Source: Rana temporaria
Taxonomy: Eukaryota > Chordata > Amphibia > Anura > Ranidae
DNA length: 64,000 bases
Direction of reading: 5' to 3'
Assembly (NCBI RefSeq): GCF_905171775.1
Contig: NC_053491.1
Span: 300,428,252-300,492,251, forward strand
In this document: positions 1 to 11,233 of the stretch, one piece after another
How the letters are laid out: the number at the start of each line of letters is the position of its first letter
Position numbering within the stretch: the stretch's first letter is position 1
Made by a program: the position numbers and the translations under genes
The notes under the pieces: model-generated
Seen by the model: the letters and a program-made list of their open reading frames with translations, nothing else
The model's database searches: none
What the model was told of the DNA's origin: nothing

Positions 1-329
1 CTCTGGCTCTTGGCCAGCCAAATGGTCCTGGGCTTAAGTGGTTAAAGTCAGCAGCTACAAATTCTGCAGCTTCTGACTTTTAATATATGGACACTTACCT
101 GTCCTGGGCGCCCGCGATGTCGGTACCCGCAGCTGATCCGTCCCTCGGCTCTCGGGTGCTGCCTCCACCATCTTACGGCTTCACTTCCTGGTTCCCTACT
201 GCGCATGCACAAGTCACGCTGCGTGATGCTACTGGTCCCTGCTGTCTTCTGGGACCTGTGTGTCTCCCAGAATATAGCGGGGGGGTGGAGAAGGTGCCAG
301 ACAAGTTATGTAGTGGAGTAGAGTCCCTG
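1..329. repeat. Old MITE-like interior fragment
   Basis: There is no credible gene here. The stretch from about 90 to 220 is GC-rich and carries a tail that looks like the interior of a dispersed anuran MITE. That is family recognition from general knowledge and is unconfirmed. No terminal inverted repeats were found inside the window, so the element is partial or truncated at the left edge. Confidence 0.3.
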
Positions 330-830
330 CAGGATGTGTTGAATGTACTTTTCATTGGGCAACGATTTGGCAAATTAGGTTTATTGTTGACAAATGTAAA
401 GTTATGCACTTCAGGGCTAAAACCTGCAAACGTATATTGTACGTGGAGTACAACTGGGGAAGTCAATGGCAAAGAAGGACCTGGGTGTTCTGGTAGATAA
501 TACAAAAGCAAGCAAATACTTTCTTGCATTAAAAGAGGTATAGACTCCAGAGAGACAGACATATTTTACCACTGTACAGTTTTGAACACTAGTTCACAAA
601 AAGGATATTGGGGAACTGGAGAATTTGCAGAGAAAGACAACCCAACTGATAAGATCCATGGAGGACATTGTATGAGGAAAGATTAGTTGAACTCAGTTTA
701 TTCTCTTCGGAAGAGACAATTAAGGGGGTATATGATTACCACGTATAAATACATAGGTGGTCCATATAGTAAACTTTGTGAAGAATTCATTTTAATAACT
801 TAATTACAAAGGGGTGCACGCTTTACATCT
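330..830 (+). mobile_element. Decayed CR1/L2-like LINE, 3' end of ORF2
   Basis: Broken reading frames on the plus strand give peptides typical of the C-terminal tail of CR1/L2-type ORF2. Examples are a VDKCKVMHF-like segment near 395, an ELENLQRKTTQLIRSM segment near 615-660 and a GYMITTYKYI-like segment near 728-755. Frames change several times and stops intervene, so this is a fossil. The clade call is tentative because only the post-RT tail is present. The MITE at 880 lies just downstream. Confidence 0.45.
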
Positions 831-879
831 GAAGGAAATGAGATTTAACCTCTACATATTGAAGGACTTTTTCACAGTA

Positions 880-1064
880 AAGCCCTGTACACACGATCGG
901 TTTGTCTGATGAAAATGAACCGATGGACCGTTTTCATCAGACATACCGATCGTGTGTGGACCCCATCGGTTTGTTTTCCATCAGTGAAAAAAAATAGAAC
1001 ATGGTTTTAAATTTTCCTATGGATAAAAAAACGATAGAAAAAAACGATTGTCTGTGTGGAAGTC
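880..1064 (+). mobile_element. MITE-1, left half, split by the ERV
   Basis: The terminal inverted repeat AAGCCCTGTACACACGATCG starts at 880 and is matched in reverse complement at 46187-46206. TA dinucleotides flank both outer ends (878-879 and 46207-46208), which suggests a TA target. The element is cut at 1059/1064 by the retrovirus, so its two halves lie about 45 kb apart. Superfamily is not settled. Confidence 0.75.
1060..1064. other. ERV target site duplication, left copy (AAGTC)
   Basis: AAGTC immediately precedes the left LTR, and the same five bases immediately follow the right LTR at 45973-45977. A five-base duplication fits retroviral or LTR-element integration. It shows that both LTRs belong to one insertion despite the 45 kb between them. 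Confidence 0.8.
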
Positions 1065-1667
1065 TGTTAGGTCCGCTATTTTGTTCTGGGTACGAGGAGT
1101 TCTATGACCGGTCGGGTAGTCTCCCAATAAGACACTCACGCAAGTATCATTTAGCAAGATTACAATTTATTTCGGGAATTCAGCTGGTTTTATTAAAAAT
1201 TTGAGATACACCCTCTGGGTTACAATTTCTTACAGTATATATTTTTTATACCAAGTTTGTTCACATAAGACTTTAATACCATATAAGTAAAATTTCTTAA
1301 AATACTAAATTTGCTTAGATATTACTCATCAACAAAAATAAAATATCTTCTGACCATTGTCTCACACTATTTCTATAATTGTATAAAACTTGTTAATAAG
1401 CTTGTTAATAAAACCTATATGTCTATAAAATATTAGCCAGTATTTCACACTTTGAAAATAATATTTCACACATTCTGCAAAATGCAAGCATTTAAGTTTC
1501 CTGTAATATAAGCTTTTTTGCCTTTGTTTCATAAGCGAGAAAATAATCTGTAATATAAAAGCTTAAATAGAGTTTTAAGTTTGATCGGAAAATAAAGGTT
1601 CTTACCCTCCTGTTCTTATGCCAGACCAGATGACCCAAAACATACGGGTAACCCCACCTTCCTTTCA
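1065..1667 (-). repeat. ERV 3' LTR
   Basis: In element orientation the LTR begins TGAAAGGAAGG and ends GACCTAACA, giving TG...CA termini. It matches the right LTR along its length. It lacks about 30 bases (GATGTATCTC...) present near 44801-44830 of the other copy and lacks the 699-bp MITE found there. On the minus strand AATAAA-type signals and a TATAAA-like box are visible. The small divergence between the LTRs suggests moderate age. Confidence 0.85.
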
Positions 1668-1676
1668 ACCCCTCCT
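1668..1676 (-). promoter_or_regulatory. ERV polypurine tract candidate
   Basis: On the minus strand AGGAGGGGT directly abuts the start of the 3' LTR. This is the expected place and composition for the plus-strand primer. The precise end is inferred from where the two LTR copies stop matching. Confidence 0.55.
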
Positions 1677-1711
1677 GTTGATCAATGTTCTGCTTAAGAA
1701 CATTTGATCAA

Positions 1712-3905
1712 TTACTCACTATACCATCTGATCATTTCAGTTTCAGTTCCACCTTCTTCTTTACGTATTTTGGCTGAGGCTATTTTTGAAATTATACACA
1801 TTATGATTTTGAAAGCAATGTAACAGAAGACAGCCAATATGATTATCATCAAAATCACCATTCCTGCCTTTTTAAAGAAACCCAAGATTCTATTCCAGAT
1901 TCCTCCAATCCAACTTCCTCCCATACCCTGAAATGGATTCCACGTGTCAGCGAAATTACTTGCCTCTGTTTGTAATCTTATTGTTTCTTGCTGATGGCCC
2001 TTAATGATATCATAATAATCTGGAACTTCAATATCCAGAGTGGATTTGGACAAATTATTAAAATATATGCAGCAAAGTTGTTTGTTTTCAGTTTGGTCAC
2101 ATAGCCCTGTAACAGCCATCATGTTCTTTCTTGTTTTTGCTTAATGACCTCCTGCTCCATTCTAATTTCCCTAATTTCCTGATTCATTAAGCCCAGATCC
2201 TTAGTTGTAATATTCAACCATTTTTCTATTAAGTCAGCAAAGTCATCTAGTTTGGCCAGCAAAGAGTACATTCCGAAAGGTCCAGTAAACATATATGTTT
2301 TTCCCATTCATAAGTTAGGGATCTTTTGTGTTGGTGGTGTTGGAATCTAAGGTGTCCCATAGCTGGTAGCATGGAAACTTGCCCAGTCTCAGCTGTTCCC
2401 AGATAAGGTACCAATCTAACAAAAGTGCACCATCCGCTGGATCGTTCGTCCGTTGGATAAGGGATAGTGTTGTGGCACCAAAGACCACAACACACCATCC
2501 ATCCCTTGGGCATATGTGGAGATGCAACTCTAGTTGGAACGGGTGGGCCCCATCTGAGACCAATTAGACAAATCCAATCTCCTAAGGATGGAGGTGGCTG
2601 ATCTGGTTCAGAAGTAATCCAAGGTCCCAAGAAATGTGTATCCTGTAACCAGTTTGTAACTAGTCTCCCAGAGTAAAAATCTCCATTATACCTAGCACAT
2701 TTAGTGATATTATACGTGGCTAATAGATCGATCCTTTCAGCAGCATCTCCTACAGTGGTTGTGTTGAGACCTTCAATATAAATTTCTTGTTTCTTAATTT
2801 TATCTAAGTCAAGTAGAGTAAAATTCACAGTAGCATTTCTACAAAATTTTGCATTGGGGAGATCCTGATCTTCCACTTGGATTTTAAATGCACCATTCAG
2901 AAAACATATTTTAAGTGGCTCTGAGAAACCTTGGATTAGGAAAGGCCTGTTTTGGGTGGTGATCTGTTGTGCTTTTGGTAATTGAGTAGTATTGATTGAG
3001 GTCAAAACAGAAACTGCTTTCCCTATCATAGGAAAAATATGTTGTCCTGTAGCCAAATGTGAAATACCCAGCATTTTTATTCTTTTTTCTGTCTTTCAAA
3101 AGCATGCATTAAAAACCATGGATGGGGAATAATTTCTAATGTTGTGTATGTTTCTGGATCACCCTTGTCCTCTGGATTAACTATTTCTATGTCTTTTGGG
3201 TTTACAACTGTGAAGATAGTTTTTCTGGGATTATTTCTTTGGGCTGATTTTTTAGTTCTGACTATTTCATTTACATAAATTGGTGGTTTCCCGACCTTCC
3301 GTTGTGTCCTGACATATTTCTTTTTTTTTTTTAAGATTTGGGGAATAGCACAATGAAACATTTCTCCCTTGATGGAACACCGAGAGTCCCTCTTTTGCTC
3401 ATAATATCCATAAACCTTTTTTAAAGCTTGGTATGTAATTTTAGTAGCTACATTAGTACAGCAGGGTAAAAGCTTTACATGCAGAAGGTCCTGGGGTTGA
3501 GACTGTTTGATAACTTTGGGGGCCTCAAAAGAAGATATTGCCCTAGTCTTTCTAATTGGATGAGACATATTGTTATCATTGGGAGGAGCCATGGAAATGT
3601 ATGTCTCCCTAGCCCTCCCCTCTTCCTTGCATAAACCACAGACCACCCAGTGAGACTGCAACAAAAATAGTCATTGTAAAACAAATTAACAGTATCACCT
3701 TAAACCAATACACATACAGTGGCTTGCGGATCATTTGGGGTTGGGGTTCATTGTGGGGATAAAAGGGGGAATTTTGAAGTGATGGCTCAGGGGATGGTGT
3801 TTTAGAAGTGGATGGTGTACTACAAAGGGACAAGGGAGGTAAGGTGTCTGGATTCACTGGGCCTGCAATCAAATTGGACCAGGGCCAATGTATTGGAAAG
3901 TTCAA
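1712..3905 (-). pseudogene. env: ERV env remnant (SU and TM)
   Basis: Open pieces in different frames run from about 3905 down to 1712. The first contains a proline/serine-rich stretch and then a hydrophobic anchor near 3640-3710 (FKVILLICFTMTIFVAVS). The middle pieces carry scattered cysteines and N-glycosylation sites, as in a surface subunit. A basic QHKR processing site lies near 2310-2320. Next comes a heptad-like region, a C...CC motif near 2040-2100 and a membrane anchor (AGMVILMIIILAVFCYIAF) near 1790-1860. The protein would be a membrane glycoprotein for virus entry. At least three frameshifts and a homopolymer run near 3323-3333 break it, so it is not functional. The frame containing the first anchor stays open upstream to about 4135, overlapping pol. 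Confidence 0.7.
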
Positions 3906-4129
3906 GTCCTTTTGGATAGAGGGAAGTTCGGACCATCTGTTATAAAAGTAATGTTCTGTTCTTTCTCGATCTGTGTCATCTTGAGGATCTTCCCACCAGG
4001 ATGGTTTTGGATAATTGTTTAACCATCTTTCACATTGGATCCACAGGAACTCTGGGATTATGTCTCTGAATTCTTGGGTGGGGACGATATAGGTGGTACT
4101 GGGGCCCTCTTTAGGCGCGATGCATGGAT

Positions 4130-4627
4130 CTATTGGGGGCTCTGGTCAGTGAGAACAGCTGTCCTTGTTACTTTGAGAACTTCAAAGGGTTCCTGGTAGA
4201 TTGGTCCTGTCTGTCGCCTGGCAGCAAGTTGTTTGATCAACACACGTTCTTCCGGTAAGAAGGGATGTGTGGGATCTGTGGAAAGAGGAGGAAAGGTGAC
4301 AGCAACCTTGTCATATATTTCTGTAAGTACATTTATTAGATGCTTAATGTGCTCCTCTTGGTGGAAATAAAGGTTAATTTCTTCACCCTCCTTACACTGT
4401 CTCTTTTGTGCTGGTCTTCCCATGAGAATTTCATATGGAGACAAGCCTGCCTTTGGGTTCGGAGTAGTACGGATTTGGAATAACACTCCTGGTAAGAAGT
4501 GCAACCAATTTTTCAAAGTTCCAGCGGTGACCTTTTTTAATTTGTCTTTTATGTTCCGATTCATCCTTTCAACTGCACCTGCACTTTGGGGATGGTAAGC
4601 TATATGTAGCTTCCATTTAAAGCCTAA
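4130..4627 (-). pseudogene. pol: ERV integrase C-terminal part
   Basis: The minus strand encodes an AYHPQSAGAVERMNR-type motif carrying the third catalytic residue (Glu), followed by NPKAGLSPYEILMGRP and a basic C-terminal domain. This is the end of a retroviral integrase, which joins viral DNA to host DNA. It is separated from the catalytic core by the MITE at 4628-5303. The reading frame ends near 4130, where a second open frame leads toward env. Confidence 0.75.
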
Positions 4628-5303
4628 GGGCCAGATTCACAAAAGAGATACGACGGCGTATCTCCTGATACGCCATCGTATCTCTGTTTCTAACTATGCG
4701 ACTGATTCATAGAATCAGTTACGCATAGCTAGCCCTAAGATCCGACAGGTGTAATTGTTTTACACTGTCGGATCTTAGGATGCAATACCGCGGCCACCGC
4801 TGGGTGGAGTTTGCGTCGTATTCCAGCGTCAGGTATGCAAATTAGCAGTTACGGCGGATCCACGACGGATTTTCGCGGTCGCTGCGTTGTCCGTAGTCAA
4901 GTTTCCCGTCGCAATTTTAGTTGTTATTTGACCTGCCCTAACTTTACACAGCAATCGTATTGCTGTATAAAGTATGGGCGTCGTTCCCGCGTCGAAATTT
5001 AAAAATTAACGTCGTTTGCGTAAGCCGTCCGGGAATACGGAATTACACTACGCACGTCGCCGTTCGAAAAAATGACGTCACGGCGCGAATTCCGAAACGG
5101 AGCATGCGCAGTAGGTCCGGCGCGGGAGCGCGCCTTATTTAAATGGCACACGCCCATTTAAATTACGCGGGCTTACGTCGGAGGCCGCCGGCGTAGTTTT
5201 CATCGCAAGTGCTTTGTGAATCAGGCACTTGCGATGAAAACTTGTGGCGGTGTAACGTATCTACGATACGCTACGCCACCGCACTTCTACCTGAATCTGG
5301 CCC
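4628..5303 (+). mobile_element. TWA-flanked palindromic MITE in integrase
   Basis: Termini GGGCCAGATTCA and TGAATCTGGCCC are flanked by TAA on each side (4625-4627 and 5304-5306). A three-base TWA duplication is typical of PIF/Harbinger elements. The body has internal inverted repeats around 4735-4785 and no coding capacity. A second copy of the same family, in the opposite orientation, sits in the right LTR at 45022-45720. Confidence 0.75.
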
Positions 5304-5744
5304 TAAGATTTTAGTTAGTTCCTGGGTGAGTTTAGAGGTAAATGCGGGGCCTTGATTGGAAGAGATTTGTGGTAATCCGTACCTGCAAATCCAGTGATTC
5401 ATTAGGGCCCTAGCCGTGATACCTGCTGTTTCTCCTGTGGTTGGGATGGCTTCAATCCATCCTGAAAACCTGTCAACGATCACAAATAGATATTTGAGAT
5501 TTCCTCTTTGTTTGGGCATATGGGTGAAATCTATTTGCAAGTTTTGTAAAGGGCATATCGGTGGGGGCAAATGACCATGTTTTCCATGTGCATTTCCTTG
5601 TACATTATTTTGGGCACAGGTAAGACATGAATATACCAGAGTTTGGACAATGTCTGAAATGTTCCTAGTTACAAAAGCTTCTTTATATTTGGCAAGGGTG
5701 GCTCTCCTTCCTATATGTCCAGATCCATGTAAGTAGGAGACTGA
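5304..5744 (-). pseudogene. pol: ERV integrase zinc-binding and catalytic core
   Basis: From right to left the minus strand shows an HHCC zinc-binding domain (two His near 5715-5735, a CLTC pair near 5610) and then the catalytic core with LQIDFTHM (first Asp). The second catalytic position reads SSNQGPAF, where retroviral integrases have Ser-Asp, so the Asp appears replaced by Asn. This would inactivate strand transfer. The part is cut off on the left by the 4628-5303 MITE and on the right by the 5745-6084 MITE. Confidence 0.75.
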
Positions 5745-6084
5745 TGCCTAGTACACACGAGAGGATTTATCCGCGGAAACGGTGATGACTCGGCGACTTA
5801 CGCGACGATATAAGGACTTCCACGAATGCGTCGAATCATTACGACGCATGCGGGGGATGGATTCGGACGGATTGATCCGGTGAGTCTGTACAGACCAGCG
5901 GATCAATCCGTTGGATAGATTTCTTAGCATGTTAGGAAATTTTTATCCGCTGGAAATCCATCCCCGGGGACAAAAATCCACAGAAACAGATCCGCTGGAT
6001 TGTACACACCAGGGGATCTATCCGCTGAAACCGGTCAGCGGATCAATTTCAGCGGATCGATCCTCTCGTGTGTACGGGGCCTTA
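5745..6084 (+). mobile_element. MITE with GTACACACGAGAGGAT termini
   Basis: The left terminus CCTAGTACACACGAGAGGAT is matched by the reverse complement of CCTCTCGTGTGTACGGGGCC at the right. The body is full of repeated GGATCAATCCG-like palindromes. The terminal GTACACACGA core is shared with MITE-1, which suggests related families. There is no coding capacity. It interrupts ERV pol between the RNase H tail and the integrase zinc finger. Confidence 0.7.
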
Positions 6085-6444
6085 CAGCGGAGCTACGGCT
6101 TCAGGGTTTCCTAATTTCACATCTGCTATAGTCCACAGACCATTCTGATCCTTTCTCATTCCCTCGCTCTCCCAGAAAATCAGATCAAACTCGCTTGCTT
6201 TACCTTGAAGTTGTGTAACTACCGTTGCAAAATCCGGGGAAACAAAATCCTGCATGAAAAACAAAGTTGTTGTCTCTGGTGTGGATTGGAGTGCCACCTG
6301 CTTGGCTACTAGTGCATTGCCTCTTGCTATTGGGGTTTTATCATAGGTGTGAGCTGTAACCTTGATGACATAAATTTTTGCAGGTAAAAGTAAGTGAGCT
6401 GTTTATTAGCTATTGGCTTATTATTTGCTGATCGATAATCTCTT
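6085..6444 (-). pseudogene. pol: ERV RNase H C-terminus and integrase linker
   Basis: The minus strand gives YVIKVTAHTYDKTPIARGNA, the conserved His-containing tail of retroviral RNase H. A linker of about 70 residues leads to the integrase. The N-terminal part of the same RNase H domain lies at 39142-39764, on the other side of the DIRS insertion. Two in-frame stops lie near 6400-6430. Confidence 0.65.
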
Positions 6445-6446
6445 TT

Positions 6447-6562
6447 CCTGGCCAGTCCTCCCGTCAGCACATCATGGGTTAATCCCTCCTTCAGTCCACC
6501 AGTACCACCTTCTTCTAGCTAATAAGTAGGGGGCCCCTCCTCCCCAGTCCTTGTTCCTTTTT
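6447..6562 (+). repeat. DIRS left inverted terminal repeat
   Basis: The stretch from TTTTCCTGGCCAGTCC to about CAGTCCTTGTTCC matches the reverse complement of 38997-39116 with few differences. The right repeat extends about 25 bases further outward than this one. Unequal outer ends are a known feature of DIRS-1. Confidence 0.8.
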
Positions 6563-7340
6563 TTTGGTCGGACGACCAGACCACCAAAAGACTCTTCCAG
6601 AGACTACAAAATGAAGAGGATAATACCCCCCTGCCGAACCATCTCCAACCAGGTTGAGCCTCTCCTCGGGTTGGAAGGTCCAGAAGTAATAAAGGTATGC
6701 CCCTTTATGACACTGGACGCTCAGGTGCATGAGCTGCGGGCGTTATAGCTTATAGGAGCTTGATGTTTCACTAGGGCTGTGGTGTGTCTCTTGTCCATCT
6801 GCGAGGACATGTTGTGGCTCCTTCCCCTTGCTGAAATCTGAGCTCCGTAGGAGCGCGCCGCCCCTCCTTCCTCCGCTTTCTGTCAGGCGGCGATGACGTC
6901 ACAGGGGGGCGGTGCCGTGGGCGGGCCCGGAGCGACTTTATAAACTCTCAATGGCAAGAGGCTCAGTGCGGTCTGCCACTGTCCTTGGAGAGGAAGCGTG
7001 AGGTAAGCCTCCAGCAGAGGAGTGAGGTTGAGAGAGATTGTGGCAGCGCTGTCAGCGCTGTGCTATTTTCAATATGCTGTTTTTTTTCACTTATCTGACA
7101 GGACTTTCAGCAACTCATTCCTAAATACCTGCTGCCACCCTGATTTATTTTTTCATTTAAAAGGTAAAAACAGAATAAATGTCTATTTAAAAGTTCAGTT
7201 TTAAAAAGAAATAAATATATATATGTATAATAATGGGAGATATATATAATAGATATTTATAATAGATAGATGATATTAAAGTGGACTCTACAATTGATTG
7301 CCTCACCACCTGATGTGCGTATCCTGCTTCTTTACACAGC
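6563..7340 (+). promoter_or_regulatory. DIRS 5' untranslated and promoter region
   Basis: A GC-rich block at 6840-6960 contains a CRE-type palindrome TGACGTCA (6894-6901), a GC box-like GTGGGCGGG and a TATA-like TTTATAAA (6937-6944). It is followed by a plausible transcription start zone. From 7190 to 7290 the sequence is AT-rich with TA repeats. No gene is seen. The promoter role is inferred from composition and position. Confidence 0.45.
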
Positions 7341-8786
7341 ATGAGCTCACCACAGCCCCAGAATGCACCAAGGTCACCTGACAGGTAGGAGGGGTCAACG
7401 GGGGCCACAGTGTAAAAGAGTGCATACCAAGAGCTAAAGGTAGTTTTTCTTGGTTGTCTTTTTAGGAGCAGAAGCCCTAAGATAAGACATGTACGGAGAA
7501 AAAAGTCTCACCACCGCTCAAAATCTCCACAGGCGTCTGGCTCTCGGGCAACGCATAAGTCCCATTCCAGCCCAGCACGCAAATCCAGTCACTCTGCGAC
7601 TGGAGCAGAGCCAAGTGGGTCAAGGCCCCGCCCAGACGACGGTCTTTGTTGGGCATGTTCGGCACCATCCGAACCTGGCAAGCTTCTTTGCGCCGGCTGC
7701 ATTAAAGACGTGGCTACAGACAGGGAAGCAGAGGCGAGAAGAATTAGAGACTATATTCAAGACGCAGTGGCAGAGGGTATTCAGTCAGCCTCAGCCACCA
7801 AAACACCTAGATCAAGATCCAAAGTTAGTAGCGCCAATCAACCAGTGCGCGATGAATCACCTGCCCGGGAGGCACTATCACTAGGCTCATTGGACTCTAA
7901 AGAGCCCTCAGAATATTTGTCACAGCCATAAGAGAGGCCATTGACTGGGATCAAGATGTTCAGCCACCTGAAAAAATTAAAAGATTTTTTCCTAGCCGTA
8001 AAAGACAAGGAGTTACTTTCCCCCTCTTGCCAGAAATCCGAGAATGGTTCGAGGAAGAATGGGAAAAGCCAGAAAAGAGGGCAAACGTACAAAATCGTTT
8101 CTCAAGGTTGTACCCTTTTAAAACCCCAGAGGCAGACCTTTGGGACTCACCGTTGGGCTTAGATGTGGCCTTACAGTGCCTGGCCAGACAGGTCGCCTTG
8201 CCATTGCAAGATTCCACAACCTTCAAAGACCCAATGGACAGACGTGCAGACACAGACCTAAAAAAGGTGTACTCAGCCGCAGGTGCAGCGTGCCGTCCGG
8301 CTATTGCCCTAACCTCAGTCTCCAGAGCACTCAAGGTCTGGACCACGAGAACCCAAGCAGCCCTAAAGGCAGATACAGGGTCAGAATCAGTCATACAGAC
8401 AATGGAGGAATTCGATCTTGCCGCCGATTTCATAGCAGAAGCCTCTATGGACCTGACAAAGTTACTCGCAAATATCATGGCTTTTGCAGTGACTGAGTCT
8501 CTGCAATATTCCGCTTAACGGCAAGGTGCTGTTCGGAAAGACCCTAGAAGAAGCTATTAGTCGAGCTACAGGGGGAAAATCGGGTCTAATGCCACAGAGA
8601 CCCAGGAAGAGACAGCAGGCCACCCGGCCAGCCCAGCCAGAGTACAAAAGGGCGTATGACGCCAGATCATACAGGCCAGGACGAGAATATACAAGACCCT
8701 ACTGGAAAAATCCACAAAATTCTTTCTTGCGGAAGGTAAAGTCTAGAGCAGCACAGACCGCAAAGAAACCCAAAAAGTCTTTTTGA
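7341..8786 (+). pseudogene. gag: DIRS gag, spliced and frameshifted
   Basis: The best start is ATG at 7341. A short first exon (7341-7384) leads through a candidate intron into an Arg/Ser-rich stretch, then a four-cysteine CWAC...CAGC motif near 7650-7705 that could bind zinc. The Gag body follows (EAIDWDQDV and LPEIREWFEEEW segments) with a basic tail ending RAAQTAKKPKKSF at 8786. Frame changes near 7910-7918 (frame 3 to 2) and again near 8510-8525 break it. Gag would package the element RNA. DIRS gag proteins are poorly conserved, so identity rests on position and on continuity after splicing. Confidence 0.65.
7385..7465 (+). other. Candidate intron in DIRS gag
   Basis: The donor ACAG|GTAGGA (GT at 7385) and the acceptor TTGTCTTTTTAG|GAG (AG at 7464-7465) have good consensus and a pyrimidine tract. 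The 81-base intron contains an in-frame stop right after the donor. Removing it joins the short ATG exon to the RS-rich frame without a stop. Introns have been reported in DIRS-like elements. No transcript evidence is available here. Confidence 0.5.
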
Positions 8787-8811
8787 CGGGTTAACCGCCC
8801 ATCCTCCCCAG

Positions 8812-10696
8812 GTGGGCGCCAGATTAATGTCCTTCTGGGAAGTATGGGCGGAAGAAGTCAAGGACCAATGGGTCCGCAAGACGATCAAATACGGTTACAA
8901 AATATCTTTTCAGAAGAAACCACCCAATACGGTGGTCCACACAGAATGGCCGACAGATCAGAGAAAACGGAACTGCTTACAAGAATATTTAACCGGCTTA
9001 CAGCAAAAGAAGGCAATTTCGCCTAAACCCCTATGTAAACAAGGAAAAGGGGTATACTCTCCAATCTTTCTAGTTCCCAAAGCATCAGGGGATCTCAGAC
9101 CAGTTCTGGACCTGAGAGTTCTAAACCACTTCATAGAGCCCAAGACGTTCAAGATGGAATCCGTATTTACAATCATCTCTGTGTTGCAACCAGGAGACTG
9201 GCTGATATCAGTTGATCTAACGGATGCATATCTGCATGTCCCGAACAACGAGAGCCACCAAAAATACCTAAGATTCTTGGTGGGGGAAGACCACTTCCAG
9301 TTCAGGTGTCTGCCGTTCGGCATCAGCACAGCCCCACGAGTGTTTTCCAAAATCTTGCTAGCCGTTATTGCCGTCATTCGCCTGAAAGGCATAAAGATTT
9401 TTCACTACCTAGACGACATCCTGGTAGTAGCACGTTCGAGCGAAGAACTGGCGTCTCAACGCGAGATGGTTCTAGAAATCCTATCAAGATTTGGCTGGAT
9501 CATCAACAGGCAAAAGAGCCAATTAATTCCCTCACAACAGATAGAATATCTGGGACTGACTTTCAATACAAACAGAGGCCTGGTCCTTCTACCCGAACGA
9601 AAGAAGGCAGAGTTGGTAGCCTGCTTTGGCAGCGTGATGAGATCAACATCGCTAACGGCGAGAGATTGTATGACCCTACTCGGGATGTTTACTGCAGCAA
9701 GCCCAACCATTCCTTGGGCAAGGTTCCACACACGAGCCTTCCAGGCAACCTTCTTGAACCAATGGGACGGTACCTCTCTTCACCAGAGGATCCTCATACC
9801 AAGCCGGATTCGACAGAACCTAGCTTGGTGGAAGTCATCAGAGAACCTGTCGCAGGGCATGCCCCTCAGCCCCGAGGACTGGGTTCTGATAACTTCGGAT
9901 GCCAGTCTCCGGGGCTAGGGTGCTCACTGCCTCGGCAGGCAGGTGCAAAGAGTTTGGAACAAGACGCAATCCCGACACTCCAACCTTTTAGAGCTGCAAG
10001 CAGCATACATGGCCCTGCAGGCCTTCGAGAAACTGGTACAGGGAGCTCAAGTCAAACTAATGTTAGACAACAAGACAGCAGTGGCATATATAGCCAGACA
10101 GGGCGGAACCAAGAGCTTGCCACTTCTGCAGGTGGCAACCAAAATATTTGTTAGGGCTTCCAGATGTGTTTCGGCCCAAACAGCAGCTTACATTTCGGGC
10201 AGCCAGAATTCCATCGCGGATCATCCGGGACTTCCTCGACAAGAACGAATGGGCCTTGAACGAGAAGTTCCTAGAACCAATATTTTCCGAGTGGGGGACA
10301 CCCTCAGTGGATCTGATGGCGACGCGAGTCAATGCAAAGTCACCTCAATTTGTGTCCAGGTTCCGTTGCAACAAAGCCTTGACCCAGGATGCCTTCTCCA
10401 TTCCATGGGATTTTCCCCTAGTTTACATTTTTCCGCCGGTGCCGCTAGTAATGAGGACTTTGTTAAAGATTGCGAAGGAGAAGGTCCATACAATAATAAT
10501 TCTTCCCTTTTGGCCGCAGAGGCCGTGGTTCCCTCTACTCCTACACATGGCGTTGGCTCCCCCGATATGTTTACCGCTAAAGAGGGACCTCCTATGGCAG
10601 CGCCAATGGGTACACCCCAACCCGAGCAGGTTGCAACTGACGGCCTGGCTGCTGAATCAACCAGACTCCAAGCACAAGGCATTTCAAAGGAAGTAA
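8812..10696 (+). pseudogene. pol: DIRS RT, RNase H and methyltransferase-like domain
   Basis: The RT domain shows SPIFLVPKASGDLRPVLDLR, WLISVDLTDAYLHV, FRCLPFGISTAPRVF and the catalytic YLDD at 9405-9416. RNase H follows, with QVKLMLDNKTAVAYI and a C-terminal SGSQNSIADH. The tail (EPIFSEWGTPSVDLMATR, then a PFWPQRPWFP segment near 10500-10550) resembles the N6-adenine methyltransferase-like domain of DIRS elements. A TAG at 9916-9918 replaces what is probably Trp. A frameshift near 10220-10235 moves the frame from 1 to 2. The 3' end overlaps the recombinase frame, as is usual in DIRS. There is no ATG at the 5' end; the start may need splicing at the CCCCAG near 8810. Confidence 0.85.
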
Positions 10697-11233
10697 TTTC
10701 AACACTGTTAAAGTCTAGGAAGGCCTCGACCAATGTCACCTACAACAGGATTTGGGCAAAGTTTACAACCTTTGCGTTACAACAAAATTTCTCTTCAGTG
10801 GATCCGAATGTGGCACAAGTACTGGACTTTTTGCAATCTGCTCTAAACAAAGGCTTGGCCTATAGTACATTGAAAGTACAAATATCAGCCTTGTCGTGTT
10901 TTACAGGATATAGATGGGCAGACGAACCACTGGTGAAACAGTTCTTAAAGGCGACCATGAAAATAAATCCTCCAAGAAAGTTTCTATTCCCGGCCTGGGA
11001 CTTAGGCACAGTGCTAAAAGCGCTGCTTCTACATCCTTTTGTACCGGCAGAATCTTGTCCATTCTGGTTTCTAACACTTAAGCTGGTTTTTCTCACCGCC
11101 GTAACATCGGCAAGGAGGGTTTCGGAGCTAGCGGCCCTGTCCAGTAAGGAACCGTACTGCATCATTCTTCCAGACAAAGTAATTCTGAGGCCTTCACCAA
11201 TAGCAACACCCAAGGTAGTTTCAAAATTTCACC

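Noticed and set aside
1065..1667. The left LTR as a solo LTR of a separate insertion
   Set aside because: env with a polypurine tract abuts it, and the AAGTC duplication pairs it with the LTR at 44648-45972.
8958..9392. Minus-strand frames across the DIRS RT and the gypsy gag-pol
   Set aside because: Antisense shadows of strongly coding regions, with no motifs of their own.
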